Of a DNA stretch of 9,153 bases, positions 1 through 5,302 are shown piece by piece. The DNA is taken from the NCBI GenBank assembly GCA_029210545.1, contig JARGFV010000097.1:1-9153 (forward strand). Direction: 5' to 3'. The position numbers were made by a program, and so were the translations under genes. Source of the stretch: a bacterium (GTDB lineage Bacteria; BMS3Abin14). Every line of letters begins with the position of its first letter. The stretch's first letter is position 1. Below the pieces are notes generated by a model. The model saw nothing but the letters and a program-made list of their open reading frames with translations. It did not search any database and had not been told where the DNA came from.

Positions 1-162
1 TCTTCGCTTCACAATTAACAAGACGGAAGCTTCGACGCGACAGCCTTCGCTTCCTTCTGCAATGGCTTGCCGAGCCGAGTGTCCGTCTTCGCTTCACAAT
101 TAACAAGACGGAAGCTTCGACGCGACAGCCTTCGCTTCCTTCTGCAATGGCTTGCCGAGCCG
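1..162. repeat. 85-bp tandem duplication beside tRNA-Arg
   Basis: Bases 1-77 and 86-162 are identical, giving a tandem repeat with an 85-bp period. The copies diverge after the shared CGAGCCG. The first copy starts at the window edge, so more copies may lie to the left. The unit is rich in CTTCG/CGAAG words and holds no open gene that I recognise. A degenerate relative may lie in the kinase-mscL gap, where the word CAGCCTTCGC (126-135) recurs at 8363-8372. Confidence 0.9.
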
Positions 163-188
163 TAGCTTCCGTCAGGAAGCGAAGGCTG
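107..188. repeat. Interleaved inverted repeats at the tRNA 3' end
   Basis: There are two perfect inverted repeats. Arm A (GACGGAAGCT, 107-116) pairs with A' (164-173). Arm B (CAGCCTTCGCTTCCT, 126-140) pairs with B' (174-188). The order is A-B-A'-B', so the hairpins exclude each other or form a pseudoknot. B' overlaps the complement of the tRNA CCA end (187-189), so a minus-strand tRNA primary transcript would run straight into this structure. It may act in 3' trailer processing or termination, but there is no clear U-tract. The role is inference; the repeats are directly visible. Confidence 0.8.
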
Positions 189-263
189 GTACCCCCGACA
201 GGATTCGAACCTGTGACCCCCAGATTAGGAATCTGGTGCTCTATCCTGCTGAGCTACGAGGGC
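187..263 (-). tRNA. tRNA-Arg (anticodon CCT)
   Basis: Read on the minus strand, this is a full cloverleaf: acceptor GCCCTCG paired with CGGGGGT (one G-U and one U-G pair), D-arm GCTC/GAGC, anticodon stem CCAGA/TCTGG around loop TTCCTAA, and T-arm ACAGG/CCTGT around TTCGAAT. The discriminator base is A and CCA is encoded in the DNA (187-189). Anticodon CCT reads the arginine codon AGG. The length is 77 nt with CCA. A strong promoter lies just upstream and no other tRNA is adjacent. Confidence 0.97.
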
Positions 264-278
264 ATGTTTGGAGAGACG

Positions 279-307
279 TAGATAGCATCTCGCCAAAACA
301 GTGTCAA
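279..307 (-). promoter_or_regulatory. Sigma-70-type promoter of tRNA-Arg
   Basis: On the minus strand a perfect -35 TTGACA (302-307) is followed, after a 17-nt spacer, by TATCTA (279-284). That -10 is preceded by TGC, giving an extended -10. The -10 ends 15 nt before the first tRNA base, so the leader would be only about 8 nt, as expected for a tRNA. The -10 hexamer itself is a weak match. Confidence 0.7.
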
Positions 308-317
308 TGGGACAGGA

Positions 318-350
318 TCGTGATTCGTGATTCGCAATTCGTGACTCGAA
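318..350. repeat. Heptamer repeat tract (TCGTGAT type)
   Basis: Consecutive 7-nt units begin at 318, 325, 332 and 339 (TCGTGAT twice, then TCGCAAT and TCGTGAC), followed by a partial TCGAA. The phase is kept exactly while bases vary. It lies between the tRNA promoter and the end of the PA2779-family gene. Confidence 0.8.
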
Positions 351-386
351 CAGGAGTTTTTACGGCTGATTGGCATGTTTTACCAA

Positions 387-413
387 TCGCGAGTTACGAG
401 TTACCAGTCACAG
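387..413. repeat. Heptamer repeat tract (TTACGAG type)
   Basis: Units TCGCGAG, TTACGAG and TTACCAG begin at 387, 394 and 401, followed by a partial unit. The period is 7 nt, as in the tract at 318-350, but the sequence differs. It ends at the base of the terminator hairpin of the PA2779-family gene. Confidence 0.7.
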
Positions 414-444
414 ATATAAAAGCGGCAAGTGCAGCTTTTATATC
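413..444 (-). terminator. Hairpin terminator overlapping a stop codon
   Basis: A perfect 11-bp stem GATATAAAAGC (413-423) / GCTTTTATATC (434-444) has an inner GCA-AG-TGC mini-stem. On the minus strand the descending arm supplies CTTTTATATC, a U-rich run. The TAA stop codon (438-440) of the upstream gene lies inside the stem. The near-symmetric A/T arms could let it work in both directions. Confidence 0.7.
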
Positions 445-815
445 TTATCCATCAACTTCAGGATCAGGATCACGAGGAGCACCAGGACGGCGAGGCCAAC
501 AAGGGATCCGCCCGCCTGGATATTTTCAAGGTCAGCCACGACCGCCTGCCGTTCCTCGACGGTAAGGGAATCCAGCCGAGCCTGTACCTCCTCCGGCGAG
601 AGCCCCAGGGCGGTGAGTTTTTCGGCAAGCAGCTGATCCTCGAGGGCATTGCGGGCTTCTGCCAGAAGATCACCGCTCATCCCTGTCATCTCCGCGGGAG
701 CCGAGGGGATGAAGGCCGCCTGAACAGCCCCGGGCAGGAATACCATGCCCGAGAGGACAAAAGTGAGGTACCAGCATGTCATACGTGCTACGGGCGAACT
801 CAGCAATATACGCAT
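438..815 (-). CDS. PA2779-family (DUF6627-like) small envelope protein
   Basis: This is a 125-aa protein of unknown function with the PA2779-family layout. Residues 1-33 form a Sec-type signal peptide with likely cleavage after VQA. A short charged helical middle follows, with the LGLSPEEVQARLDSL segment (about 70-84) and then VEERQ, and a C-terminal hydrophobic helix (about 102-122) ends in LMDKI. Family members share this alanine/glutamate-rich middle with a 'GL..EEV..RL..L' pattern and a terminal membrane span. The ATG at 815 is supported by AAGGAG (822-827) at good spacing. In other genomes a PA2778-type peptidase/TPR gene often sits beside it; here the downstream neighbour is a tRNA, so this copy looks orphaned. 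Assignment is from remembered family features; function is unknown. Confidence 0.75.
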   Translation of the reverse strand: MRILLSSPVARMTCWYLTFVLSGMVFLPGAVQAAFIPSAPAEMTGMSGDLLAEARNALEDQLLAEKLTALGLSPEEVQARLDSLTVEERQAVVADLENIQAGGSLVGLAVLVLLVILILKLMDKI

Positions 816-843
816 AGAAAGCTCCTTTCCGCTGATTACCTGC

Positions 844-864
844 CAGCTTTCAGCTCACAGCTAA
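844..864. repeat. Heptamer repeat tract (CAGCTNN type)
   Basis: Three 7-nt units starting with CAGCT begin at 844, 851 and 858 (CAGCTTT, CAGCTCA, CAGCTAA). They lie in the 122-bp gap between rpoS and the PA2779-family gene. Confidence 0.7.
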
Positions 865-882
865 CCCACTGTTAACTTTGGC

Positions 883-910
883 CTTTCCACTTTTCACTTT
901 CCACTCTGGA
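883..910. repeat. Heptamer repeat tract (CTTTCCA type)
   Basis: Four units in exact 7-nt phase begin at 883, 890, 897 and 904 (CTTTCCA, CTTTTCA, CTTTCCA, CTCTGGA). This is the second heptamer family in the gap downstream of rpoS. Confidence 0.75.
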
Positions 911-919
911 GGAAATTTC

Positions 920-941
920 CTGAATCGTTCGCCAGATTCAG
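920..941 (-). terminator. Possible hairpin at the rpoS stop codon
   Basis: A perfect 7-bp inverted repeat CTGAATC (920-926) / GATTCAG (935-941) surrounds an 8-nt loop and covers the TGA stop of rpoS (938-940). Outer GGAAATTT/AATTTC flanks can lengthen the stem imperfectly. There is no clear U-run, so termination is uncertain. Confidence 0.4.
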
Positions 942-1843
942 AGAATTTCATCCAGCCCGATATCCATCCTTATGGCGATACGCCGGAGCTTGCGCAGGGC
1001 CGACGCCTCGATCTGACGGATGCGCTCCCTGGTCACCCCGTACAACCGGCCGATCGATTCGAGCGTCTTTGACTCGCCGTCGTCCAGACCGAAACGGAGA
1101 ATGATGATCTCTTTTTCGTTTTTGTGGAGTTCATCCAGCCAGTTGAAGATGAGGGACAGGCGTTTTTCGTCCTCGATCTGCTCGGAGGGCATGACGGCCT
1201 TCTCATCCTTGATCAGGTTCATAAGCTCCTGATCGTCATCTTCGCCGATGGGGGCCTCGATGGAAGAGGTCCGTCGTACCAGCTGATAGATATACTGCAC
1301 CTTGGCGAGAGGTTTATCCAGCCGCTGGGCCACATCCTGCATGGTCGGTTCCCGGCCCAGTTCCTGGAGGAGCTTGCTGCTCGCCTTCAGAACGCCGGTG
1401 ATCTCCTCGGAGACGTGGACGGGAAGACGGATGATCCGTGCCTGGTTGACGATGGCTCTCTCGATGGCCTGGCGGATCCACCACGTCGCATAGGTGGAGA
1501 ACCGGAAACCGCGCTTGTAATCGAACTTCTCTACAGCCCGGATAAGGCCCATATTGCCCTCCTCGATGAGGTCGAGAAGGGGCAGACCCCGGTTCATGTA
1601 CCTTTTGGCTATATTGACCACCAGGCGGAGGTTGGACTCGATCATGAGGCACCTGGCGTCTTCGTCCCCCTCGGACACCTTCCGGGCCAGATGGAGTTCC
1701 TCTTCGGCGGTCAGCAGCTTTGTTCGGCGGATCTCGTCCAGGTAAATCCTGATGGGATCACGACTTACAACACTGCTCCTGCCGGTAACTCCCGGCTTTG
1801 GGGTGGATGCCGATCCCTTTTCCTTGCCGCTTTGTTTCTTCAT
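938..1843 (-). CDS. rpoS: RNA polymerase sigma factor RpoS (group 2 sigma-70)
   Basis: This is a general-stress/stationary-phase sigma factor of 301 aa from the chosen ATG. Region 1.2 is at about 29-56 ([16 protein letters not shown]). Regions 2.1-2.4 are at about 70-131, with [16 protein letters not shown], the [14 protein letters not shown] core-binding segment and the [14 protein letters not shown] -10-reading helix. Region 3 follows, and region 4 is at about 244-292, ending with the [18 protein letters not shown] -35-reading helix. It lacks region 1.1 and the long non-conserved insert of primary RpoD, which fits group 2. An in-frame TTG at 1906 would add 21 residues inside nlpD but has no SD. 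The ATG at 1843 lies 4 nt after the nlpD stop, with AGGGG at the junction, suggesting translational coupling. The nlpD-rpoS order supports rpoS over another sigma-70 paralogue. Confidence 0.93.
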   Translation of the reverse strand: MKKQSGKEKGSASTPKPGVTGRSSVVSRDPIRIYLDEIRRTKLLTAEEELHLARKVSEGDEDARCLMIESNLRLVVNIAKRYMNRGLPLLDLIEEGNMGLIRAVEKFDYKRGFRFSTYATWWIRQAIERAIVNQARIIRLPVHVSEEITGVLKASSKLLQELGREPTMQDVAQRLDKPLAKVQYIYQLVRRTSSIEAPIGEDDDQELMNLIKDEKAVMPSEQIEDEKRLSLIFNWLDELHKNEKEIIILRFGLDDGESKTLESIGRLYGVTRERIRQIEASALRKLRRIAIRMDIGLDEIL

Positions 1844-1847
1844 ACCC

Positions 1848-2597
1848 CTAAGGTGCGGACAGGAAGTCCATGGGATCCTCGGGGACCCCTCGCCTTCGGA
1901 CCTCAAAGTGCAGGTGCGGCCCGGTGGCCCATCCTGTCTGGCCTACCCTGGCGATCACCTGACCCTGCTCCACACGCTCCCCCATCCTGACCAGTAGTTT
2001 CGAATTGTGGGCATAGACCGTGGAAAGCTCACTGGCGTGCTTGATGACCACGACCTTGCCGTACCCCTTCATCCCGTCACCGCTATAAGCTACCTTCCCT
2101 TCGGCCGCTGCTTTCACCGGCGTCCCCGTCGCCGCCGCCAGGTCGATACCCTGGTGATCCCGGTCTCCCCTTGGACCGTAACGGGAAGATGTCCTGCCCG
2201 ACATGGGCCATATAATACTGATCTTTTGGCTCGATGGTATCTCGTCTCCGGGCCTGTACGGTTCGATCTCCATAACCTTGTTCACGCCCGGGACGAACAG
2301 AATGCGGCCAATGCGAAGATCTGTAACGTCCTCAACATCATTTACCCACTGAAGTGTTTCCAGGTCAACACGATAAGTTGTGGCGATCCGCCAGAGCGTC
2401 TGCCCGGCCTTCACCTCGTGGTAGACGCCGCCGAACCCCTCCCGGTTTAACTGGGCCTCGGCCTGCCCCGCCGGACGGGGCTCCCAGGCTAACTGGCGAG
2501 GGGCACAAGCGGCGGCGGCTACGACAATGATCGTCCAGAAAAAACACAGTCGCAGCCGTGAACAGCGAACAGTGAATAGTGGACGGTTAATCTTCAT
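1848..2597 (-). CDS. nlpD: NlpD-like LysM/M23 (LytM) lipoprotein
   Basis: This is a 249-aa cell-wall lipoprotein. The signal peptide ends in a lipobox with Cys31 (VVAAAAC). A LysM peptidoglycan-binding domain covers about 58-104 ([14 protein letters not shown]). An M23 LytM domain covers about 134-245 and has the zinc ligands His148 and Asp152 (HQGID) and His230 (HLHFE), plus catalytic-type His197 (YAHNS). E. coli NlpD has lost these residues and only activates AmiC; this protein may instead be an active endopeptidase. It lies 4 nt upstream of rpoS, as in proteobacteria where rpoS is also transcribed from within nlpD. The start at 2597 has only a weak GGAA SD, and codons 5-14 lie in a heptamer repeat tract (2558-2585), so the extreme N-terminus is unusual. 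No better in-frame start is visible before the hydrophobic core. Confidence 0.92.
   Translation of the reverse strand: MKINRPLFTVRCSRLRLCFFWTIIVVAAAACAPRQLAWEPRPAGQAEAQLNREGFGGVYHEVKAGQTLWRIATTYRVDLETLQWVNDVEDVTDLRIGRILFVPGVNKVMEIEPYRPGDEIPSSQKISIIWPMSGRTSSRYGPRGDRDHQGIDLAAATGTPVKAAAEGKVAYSGDGMKGYGKVVVIKHASELSTVYAHNSKLLVRMGERVEQGQVIARVGQTGWATGPHLHFEVRRRGVPEDPMDFLSAP
2558..2585. repeat. Heptamer repeat inside the nlpD 5' end
   Basis: Units GTGAACA, GCGAACA, GTGAATA and GTGGACG begin at 2558, 2565, 2572 and 2579. They are within the nlpD reading frame, encoding about residues 5-14 ([10 protein letters not shown] on the opposite strand). Confidence 0.8.
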
Positions 2598-2641
2598 TTT
2601 TTATTCCGGGGAACCGTGAACGCGCATCGCTAACGCTCCAC

Positions 2642-2683
2642 GGGTTTTGGGTTTTGGGTGTAATTCTCAATTTTCAATTCCCT
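2642..2683. repeat. Six-unit heptamer tract
   Basis: Six 7-nt units begin at 2642, 2649, 2656, 2663, 2670 and 2677. They change family midway: GGGTTTT twice and GGGTGTA, then ATTCTCA, ATTTTCA and ATTCCCT, without losing the 7-nt phase. Confidence 0.85.
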
Positions 2684-2796
2684 GGCCTGAGATCGCTTCA
2701 CCCGGTAACGGTTCGCGATGACTTCTTTTCCGCTATACCGTGCTTGCCGTTCGAAGCTCATTGAGCGAAGGATATTCTCCGCGTCCAGGCTCTTTC

Positions 2797-2830
2797 CCCC
2801 ACGCTCCCATGCCCCCATACCGTTCCCAAG
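2797..2830. repeat. Imperfect C-rich heptamer tract
   Basis: A run of related words in a 7-nt register (on the minus strand, GCATGGG-like and GCGTGGG-like) is visible, for example CCCATGC and CCCCATA. It is more diverged than the other tracts. Confidence 0.45.
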
Positions 2831-2837
2831 TCTGCTC

Positions 2838-3458
2838 TTACCTCTGGACGCTGGACTCTGAACTATCACTTTGCACGCCGGACTTGTGCCTCCCGACCGC
2901 AAACTTGAGGAGGGCAAACCCTCCGATAAGCAGAACCATGAAAACAAGACTGAACCAGTTGAAATATTTCACCAGGAGATGTTTCACCGATTCGCCCCAT
3001 AGGTAAATGGCTCCGGCGACGAGGAAAAAGCGGGCGCTTCTGCTGACGGCGGAGACGGCCGCGAATGGTTTGAAAGGGATCTCGAAGGTCCCGGCGGACA
3101 AGGTGAACACCTTGTAGGGAATGGGCGTGAAACCTGCCACGGCAATGGCCCAGACCTCGTATTTCTCGAAGGCATATTTAACAGCCTGGATTTTTTTCTC
3201 TGAGAAAACCTTGTGAAGCAGGGGACGTCCCCCCAGCCAGCCGATGAGGTATCCGAACATCCCCCCTAATACGGATCCCGCCGAACAGACCAGCGCCAGG
3301 ACAAATGCCGCGTCGGGCCTTATGAGGGCCATGGAGATGAGAAGCACGTCCGGCGGAATGGGGAAAAAGGAAGACTCTGCGAAGGCGAGGACGAACAGCG
3401 CCGTGGTGCCCGCAGGACTTTGCGCCCAGCTGATGACCCATTCGACGAGACCGCCCAT
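2838..3458 (-). CDS. yqaA: YqaA/DedA-family (SNARE-associated) membrane protein
   Basis: This 206-aa polytopic inner-membrane protein belongs to the YqaA branch of the DedA/VTT superfamily, whose members are linked to lipid movement and envelope homeostasis. Visible marks are the re-entrant motif E28-SSFFPIPPD (28-37), a glycine-rich membrane segment (about 52-77), the second half-motif GFTPIPYK (109-116), the basic SRSAR segment (139-143) and a terminal hydrophobic helix (about 168-188). The start codon shares one base with the pcm stop (TGATG), so expression is probably coupled to pcm. yqaA-like genes occur between pcm and nlpD in other proteobacteria as far as I recall. The last residues (about 199-205, SSESSVQ) are encoded by a heptamer repeat, so the original C-terminus may have been replaced. 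Confidence 0.88.
   Translation of the reverse strand: MGGLVEWVISWAQSPAGTTALFVLAFAESSFFPIPPDVLLISMALIRPDAAFVLALVCSAGSVLGGMFGYLIGWLGGRPLLHKVFSEKKIQAVKYAFEKYEVWAIAVAGFTPIPYKVFTLSAGTFEIPFKPFAAVSAVSRSARFFLVAGAIYLWGESVKHLLVKYFNWFSLVFMVLLIGGFALLKFAVGRHKSGVQSDSSESSVQR
2844..2864. repeat. Heptamer repeat inside the yqaA 3' end
   Basis: Units CTGGACG, CTGGACT and CTGAACT begin at 2844, 2851 and 2858, in frame within yqaA just before its TAA stop. One unit length equals 7/3 codons, so the repeat reads as a varied Ser-rich tail. Confidence 0.75.
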
Positions 3459-4123
3459 CAGTACCCGGCCTCCCAGCCGTGTTTCCCGACCAGCCTGACG
3501 AAAACGCAGCTGCCCAGCCGTTCTTCCCGCAGGGTGCCATCCTCCCCTTTTGTCACGCGGGTCAGTTCCTGGAGGCTGTTGGAACCCACCGGGATCACAA
3601 GGATTCCACCCGGTTTGAGCTGCTCGGTCAGCGGTTCCGGGACCCAGGGCGCTCCCGCCGTCACCAGGATGCGGTCGTAGGGCGCGTACTCCTCCCAGCC
3701 CAGGGTCCCGTCAGACAGTTTGACAAGGACGTTGCCGCAACCCAGGAAATCGAGAACCTTCCTGGCCTTGCCGGTAAGCGAGGGCACCCGCTCCACCGAG
3801 TAGACCTTGGCGGCCAGTTCGGCCAGGATAGCCGTCTGGTAGCCGGAGCCCGTTCCGATCTCGAGGACCGTTTCCGTACCGCTCAGCTTCAGCGCTTCGG
3901 TCATGGCAGCCACAATGTAGGGTTGTGAGATGGTCTGCCCCTCTCCGATGGGCAGCGGGTGGTCCTCGTAAGCGCTCATGCGCTGATGCCCTTCCACGAA
4001 AAGGTGTCTGGGTACCTTTCGCATGGCATCTAGGACCCCCTCGTCCTTGATACCCCGGGGAATGATGTCCTTTTCCACCATCTTTTCCCGGGCCCAGGCC
4101 TGGCGATCTGAATTTCCCCTCAT
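3458..4123 (-). CDS. pcm: Protein-L-isoaspartate O-methyltransferase
   Basis: This is an SAM-dependent repair enzyme of 221 aa that methylates isoaspartyl residues in aged proteins. The PCMT substrate-binding segment [11 protein letters not shown] (62-72) precedes methyltransferase motif [17 protein letters not shown] (86-101). The acidic end of strand 2 (SVERVP, 109-114), the [10 protein letters not shown] segment (150-159) and [12 protein letters not shown] (169-180) complete the fold. The frame is open further upstream inside surE, but the ATG at 4123 overlaps the surE stop as ATGA and has a G-rich run just before it as a strong SD. The length is close to E. coli Pcm (208 aa). The surE-pcm pairing is classical, and both proteins support survival in stationary phase. 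Confidence 0.96.
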   Translation of the reverse strand: MRGNSDRQAWAREKMVEKDIIPRGIKDEGVLDAMRKVPRHLFVEGHQRMSAYEDHPLPIGEGQTISQPYIVAAMTEALKLSGTETVLEIGTGSGYQTAILAELAAKVYSVERVPSLTGKARKVLDFLGCGNVLVKLSDGTLGWEEYAPYDRILVTAGAPWVPEPLTEQLKPGGILVIPVGSNSLQELTRVTKGEDGTLREERLGSCVFVRLVGKHGWEAGY

Positions 4124-4872
4124 CTGTCCCCCCCCTGCCAACTTTTGAACTGTTCGACAAACCGGTAGTTGGTCATGTCGACGTGAAGGGGGGTGACACT
4201 GATGTACCCGGCCGTGACAGCTCCCAGATCCGTTTCGGTGGGTCCCTTGTAAGGCGGCCTGGTGCCGCCGATCCAGTAATAGGTGCGTCCTCTCGGATCG
4301 CTGTTCCTGATGACGTTTTCCTCCCATCGGTGGAAGCCCTGGCGGGTGATGAGGAATTTATCGATATCCTGGTCCGGATCGTCCGGCACGTTGATGTTGA
4401 GGATCGTTCCTTCGGGGAGACCTCTTTCGCGGACCCATCCGGCAGCCGCGACGGCAAACCGGGCCGCGGGACGGTAGTCCGAGTAGCGGTCGTCGACCAG
4501 GGAAACGGCAAGGGACGGCACCCCCATGAGTCCCCCCTCCATGGCAGCCCAGACAGTTCCCGAATAGGTGACGTCCTGTCCCATGTTACCCCCCCGGTTG
4601 ATCCCCGAAACGAGGAGGTCGGGTGTCGTTCCGTTCAGGAGAACGTGGGTCGCCAGGTGTACGCAATCGGTGGGTGTCCCGTCGATGGCGAACCTGTCAT
4701 CCCCAAGCTCATCGATGCGCAGGGGATGGTTCAGGGTCAGGGAGTGGCTGGCGGCGCTGCGTTCCCGGTCCGGAGCCACGACCACCACGCGCCCCAGTTT
4801 CCCGAGGGCGCCGGCAAGGGCCAGGATGCCCGGCGCGTTAATGCCATCATCGTTGGTGACTAAGATCAGCAT
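4120..4872 (-). CDS. surE: 5'/3'-nucleotidase SurE
   Basis: This is a metal-dependent nucleotidase/exopolyphosphatase of 250 aa. The N-terminus [15 protein letters not shown] carries the metal ligands Asp8 and Asp9. Ser39 (ERSAAS) and Asn92 ([10 protein letters not shown]) complete the set known in the family. GTPTDCV (66-71) and [11 protein letters not shown] (103-113) are further conserved segments. It is the first gene of the surE-pcm-yqaA block and overlaps pcm by 4 nt. The ATG at 4872 matches the family start; a potential AAGGA lies rather far upstream (about 14 nt). An 8-G run on the coding strand (4128-4135) precedes the stop and gives the tail WQGGDR. Confidence 0.96.
   Translation of the reverse strand: MLILVTNDDGINAPGILALAGALGKLGRVVVVAPDRERSAASHSLTLNHPLRIDELGDDRFAIDGTPTDCVHLATHVLLNGTTPDLLVSGINRGGNMGQDVTYSGTVWAAMEGGLMGVPSLAVSLVDDRYSDYRPAARFAVAAAGWVRERGLPEGTILNINVPDDPDQDIDKFLITRQGFHRWEENVIRNSDPRGRTYYWIGGTRPPYKGPTETDLGAVTAGYISVTPLHVDMTNYRFVEQFKSWQGGDR
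4128..4135 (-). repeat. G8 homopolymer at the surE-pcm junction
   Basis: There are eight consecutive C on the plus strand (G on the coding strand) three codons before the surE stop and 4 nt before the pcm ATG. The run doubles as the pcm Shine-Dalgarno region. Frame check: inserting one G would remove the surE stop and put surE in frame with pcm. Confidence 0.85.
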
Positions 4873-4918
4873 TGGCAGTCAGCAGCTTCCTTAAGGTTCT
4901 ATTTTGATTTTCCGGGGC

Positions 4919-4947
4919 ATCGTAACTTTTTGGCGTGAAGGTTGCAA
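4919..4947 (-). promoter_or_regulatory. Candidate promoter of the surE block
   Basis: On the minus strand TTGCAA (4942-4947) and TACGAT (4919-4924) are separated by 17 nt, 46 nt before the surE ATG. Each hexamer matches consensus at four of six positions. The position fits, but the match is modest. Confidence 0.35.
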
Positions 4948-4958
4948 CGGAAACTGGA

Positions 4959-4986
4959 GTGAAACGTGAAACGGGAGAGCAGTGAA
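4959..4986. repeat. Heptamer repeat tract (GTGAAAC type)
   Basis: Two identical GTGAAAC units (4959, 4966) are followed by GGGAGAG and CAGTGAA in the same 7-nt phase, just upstream of the candidate surE promoter. Confidence 0.6.
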
Positions 4987-5145
4987 TCGCTATAACAGGA
5001 TCTTTGGGATAGAAACGGGGATTTTCATGGCAAGAGACAATGAAGCTACATCTCTTCATCATTTCAACGATCATCGTAATCTGAAGGTGCCGCGAGAGGC
5101 AGCAGGAAGGATTTTATTTGGAGCAGGTAAAAAGGTTTACAAACA
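4987..5145. other. Spacer upstream of surE, no clear gene
   Basis: I see no supported gene. On the plus strand an ATG at 5040 opens a 14-codon hydrophobic stretch (MKLHLFIISTIIVI) that ends at TGA 5082-5084. The same frame then stays open into the palindromic element. This could be a decayed gene start or chance; there is no good SD. Confidence 0.4.
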
Positions 5146-5302
5146 TGATAGAGTCGCAAAAAGTCCAATCCGGGACTTTTCGCTCCACGGAAAGGGAAAA
5201 GCGTCGTTTTCCCTTTCCTTACAAATCAATGACTTACAGTGGGAGTCATTGATTTGGGCGCCCCGCGCGGGGCGCGTTGATGGACTTTTTGCGAGTCCAT
5301 CA
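5146..5302. repeat. Five-hairpin palindromic element (copy 1)
   Basis: This 157-bp block is bounded by imperfect terminal inverted repeats, TGATAGAGTCGCAAAAAGTC against TGATGGACTCGCAAAAAGTC. Five hairpins lie in a row: AAAAGTCC/GGACTTTT (5159-5180); a perfect 12-bp stem GGAAAGGGAAAA (5189-5200/5207-5218); a perfect 13-bp stem CAAATCAATGACT (5222-5234/5244-5256); an 18-bp palindrome GCGCCCCGC-GCGGGGCGC (5258-5275); and a perfect 9-bp stem TGATGGACT (5278-5286/5294-5302). The right end includes the stop codon of the phosphoesterase gene. No transposase is present. A MITE-like mobile repeat, a 3'-end RNA structure, or both are possible. Confidence 0.85.

Larger units (their letters stand above)
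2598..2837. other. Repeat-filled gap between yqaA and nlpD
   Basis: This 240-bp spacer interrupts an otherwise tightly packed block and contains no credible gene. Its left half holds the tract at 2642-2683 and its right half an imperfect C-rich one at about 2797-2830. The middle (about 2684-2796) shows only scattered short palindromes such as GGTAACGGTTCGCG. A promoter for nlpD-rpoS may lie here, but I see no convincing -35/-10 pair. Confidence 0.6.

Noticed and set aside
1-162. CRISPR array
   Set aside because: Only two adjoining 77-bp copies exist, with no short repeats separated by unique spacers and no cas genes.
1844-1906. Upstream TTG start for RpoS adding 21 residues
   Set aside because: It has no Shine-Dalgarno, lies inside nlpD, and the added residues do not resemble sigma-factor sequence. 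The ATG at 1843 has the coupled-junction layout.
4124-4327. N-terminal extension of Pcm inside surE
   Set aside because: The frame is open but overlaps conserved surE codons. The ATG overlapping the surE stop gives the family-typical length.
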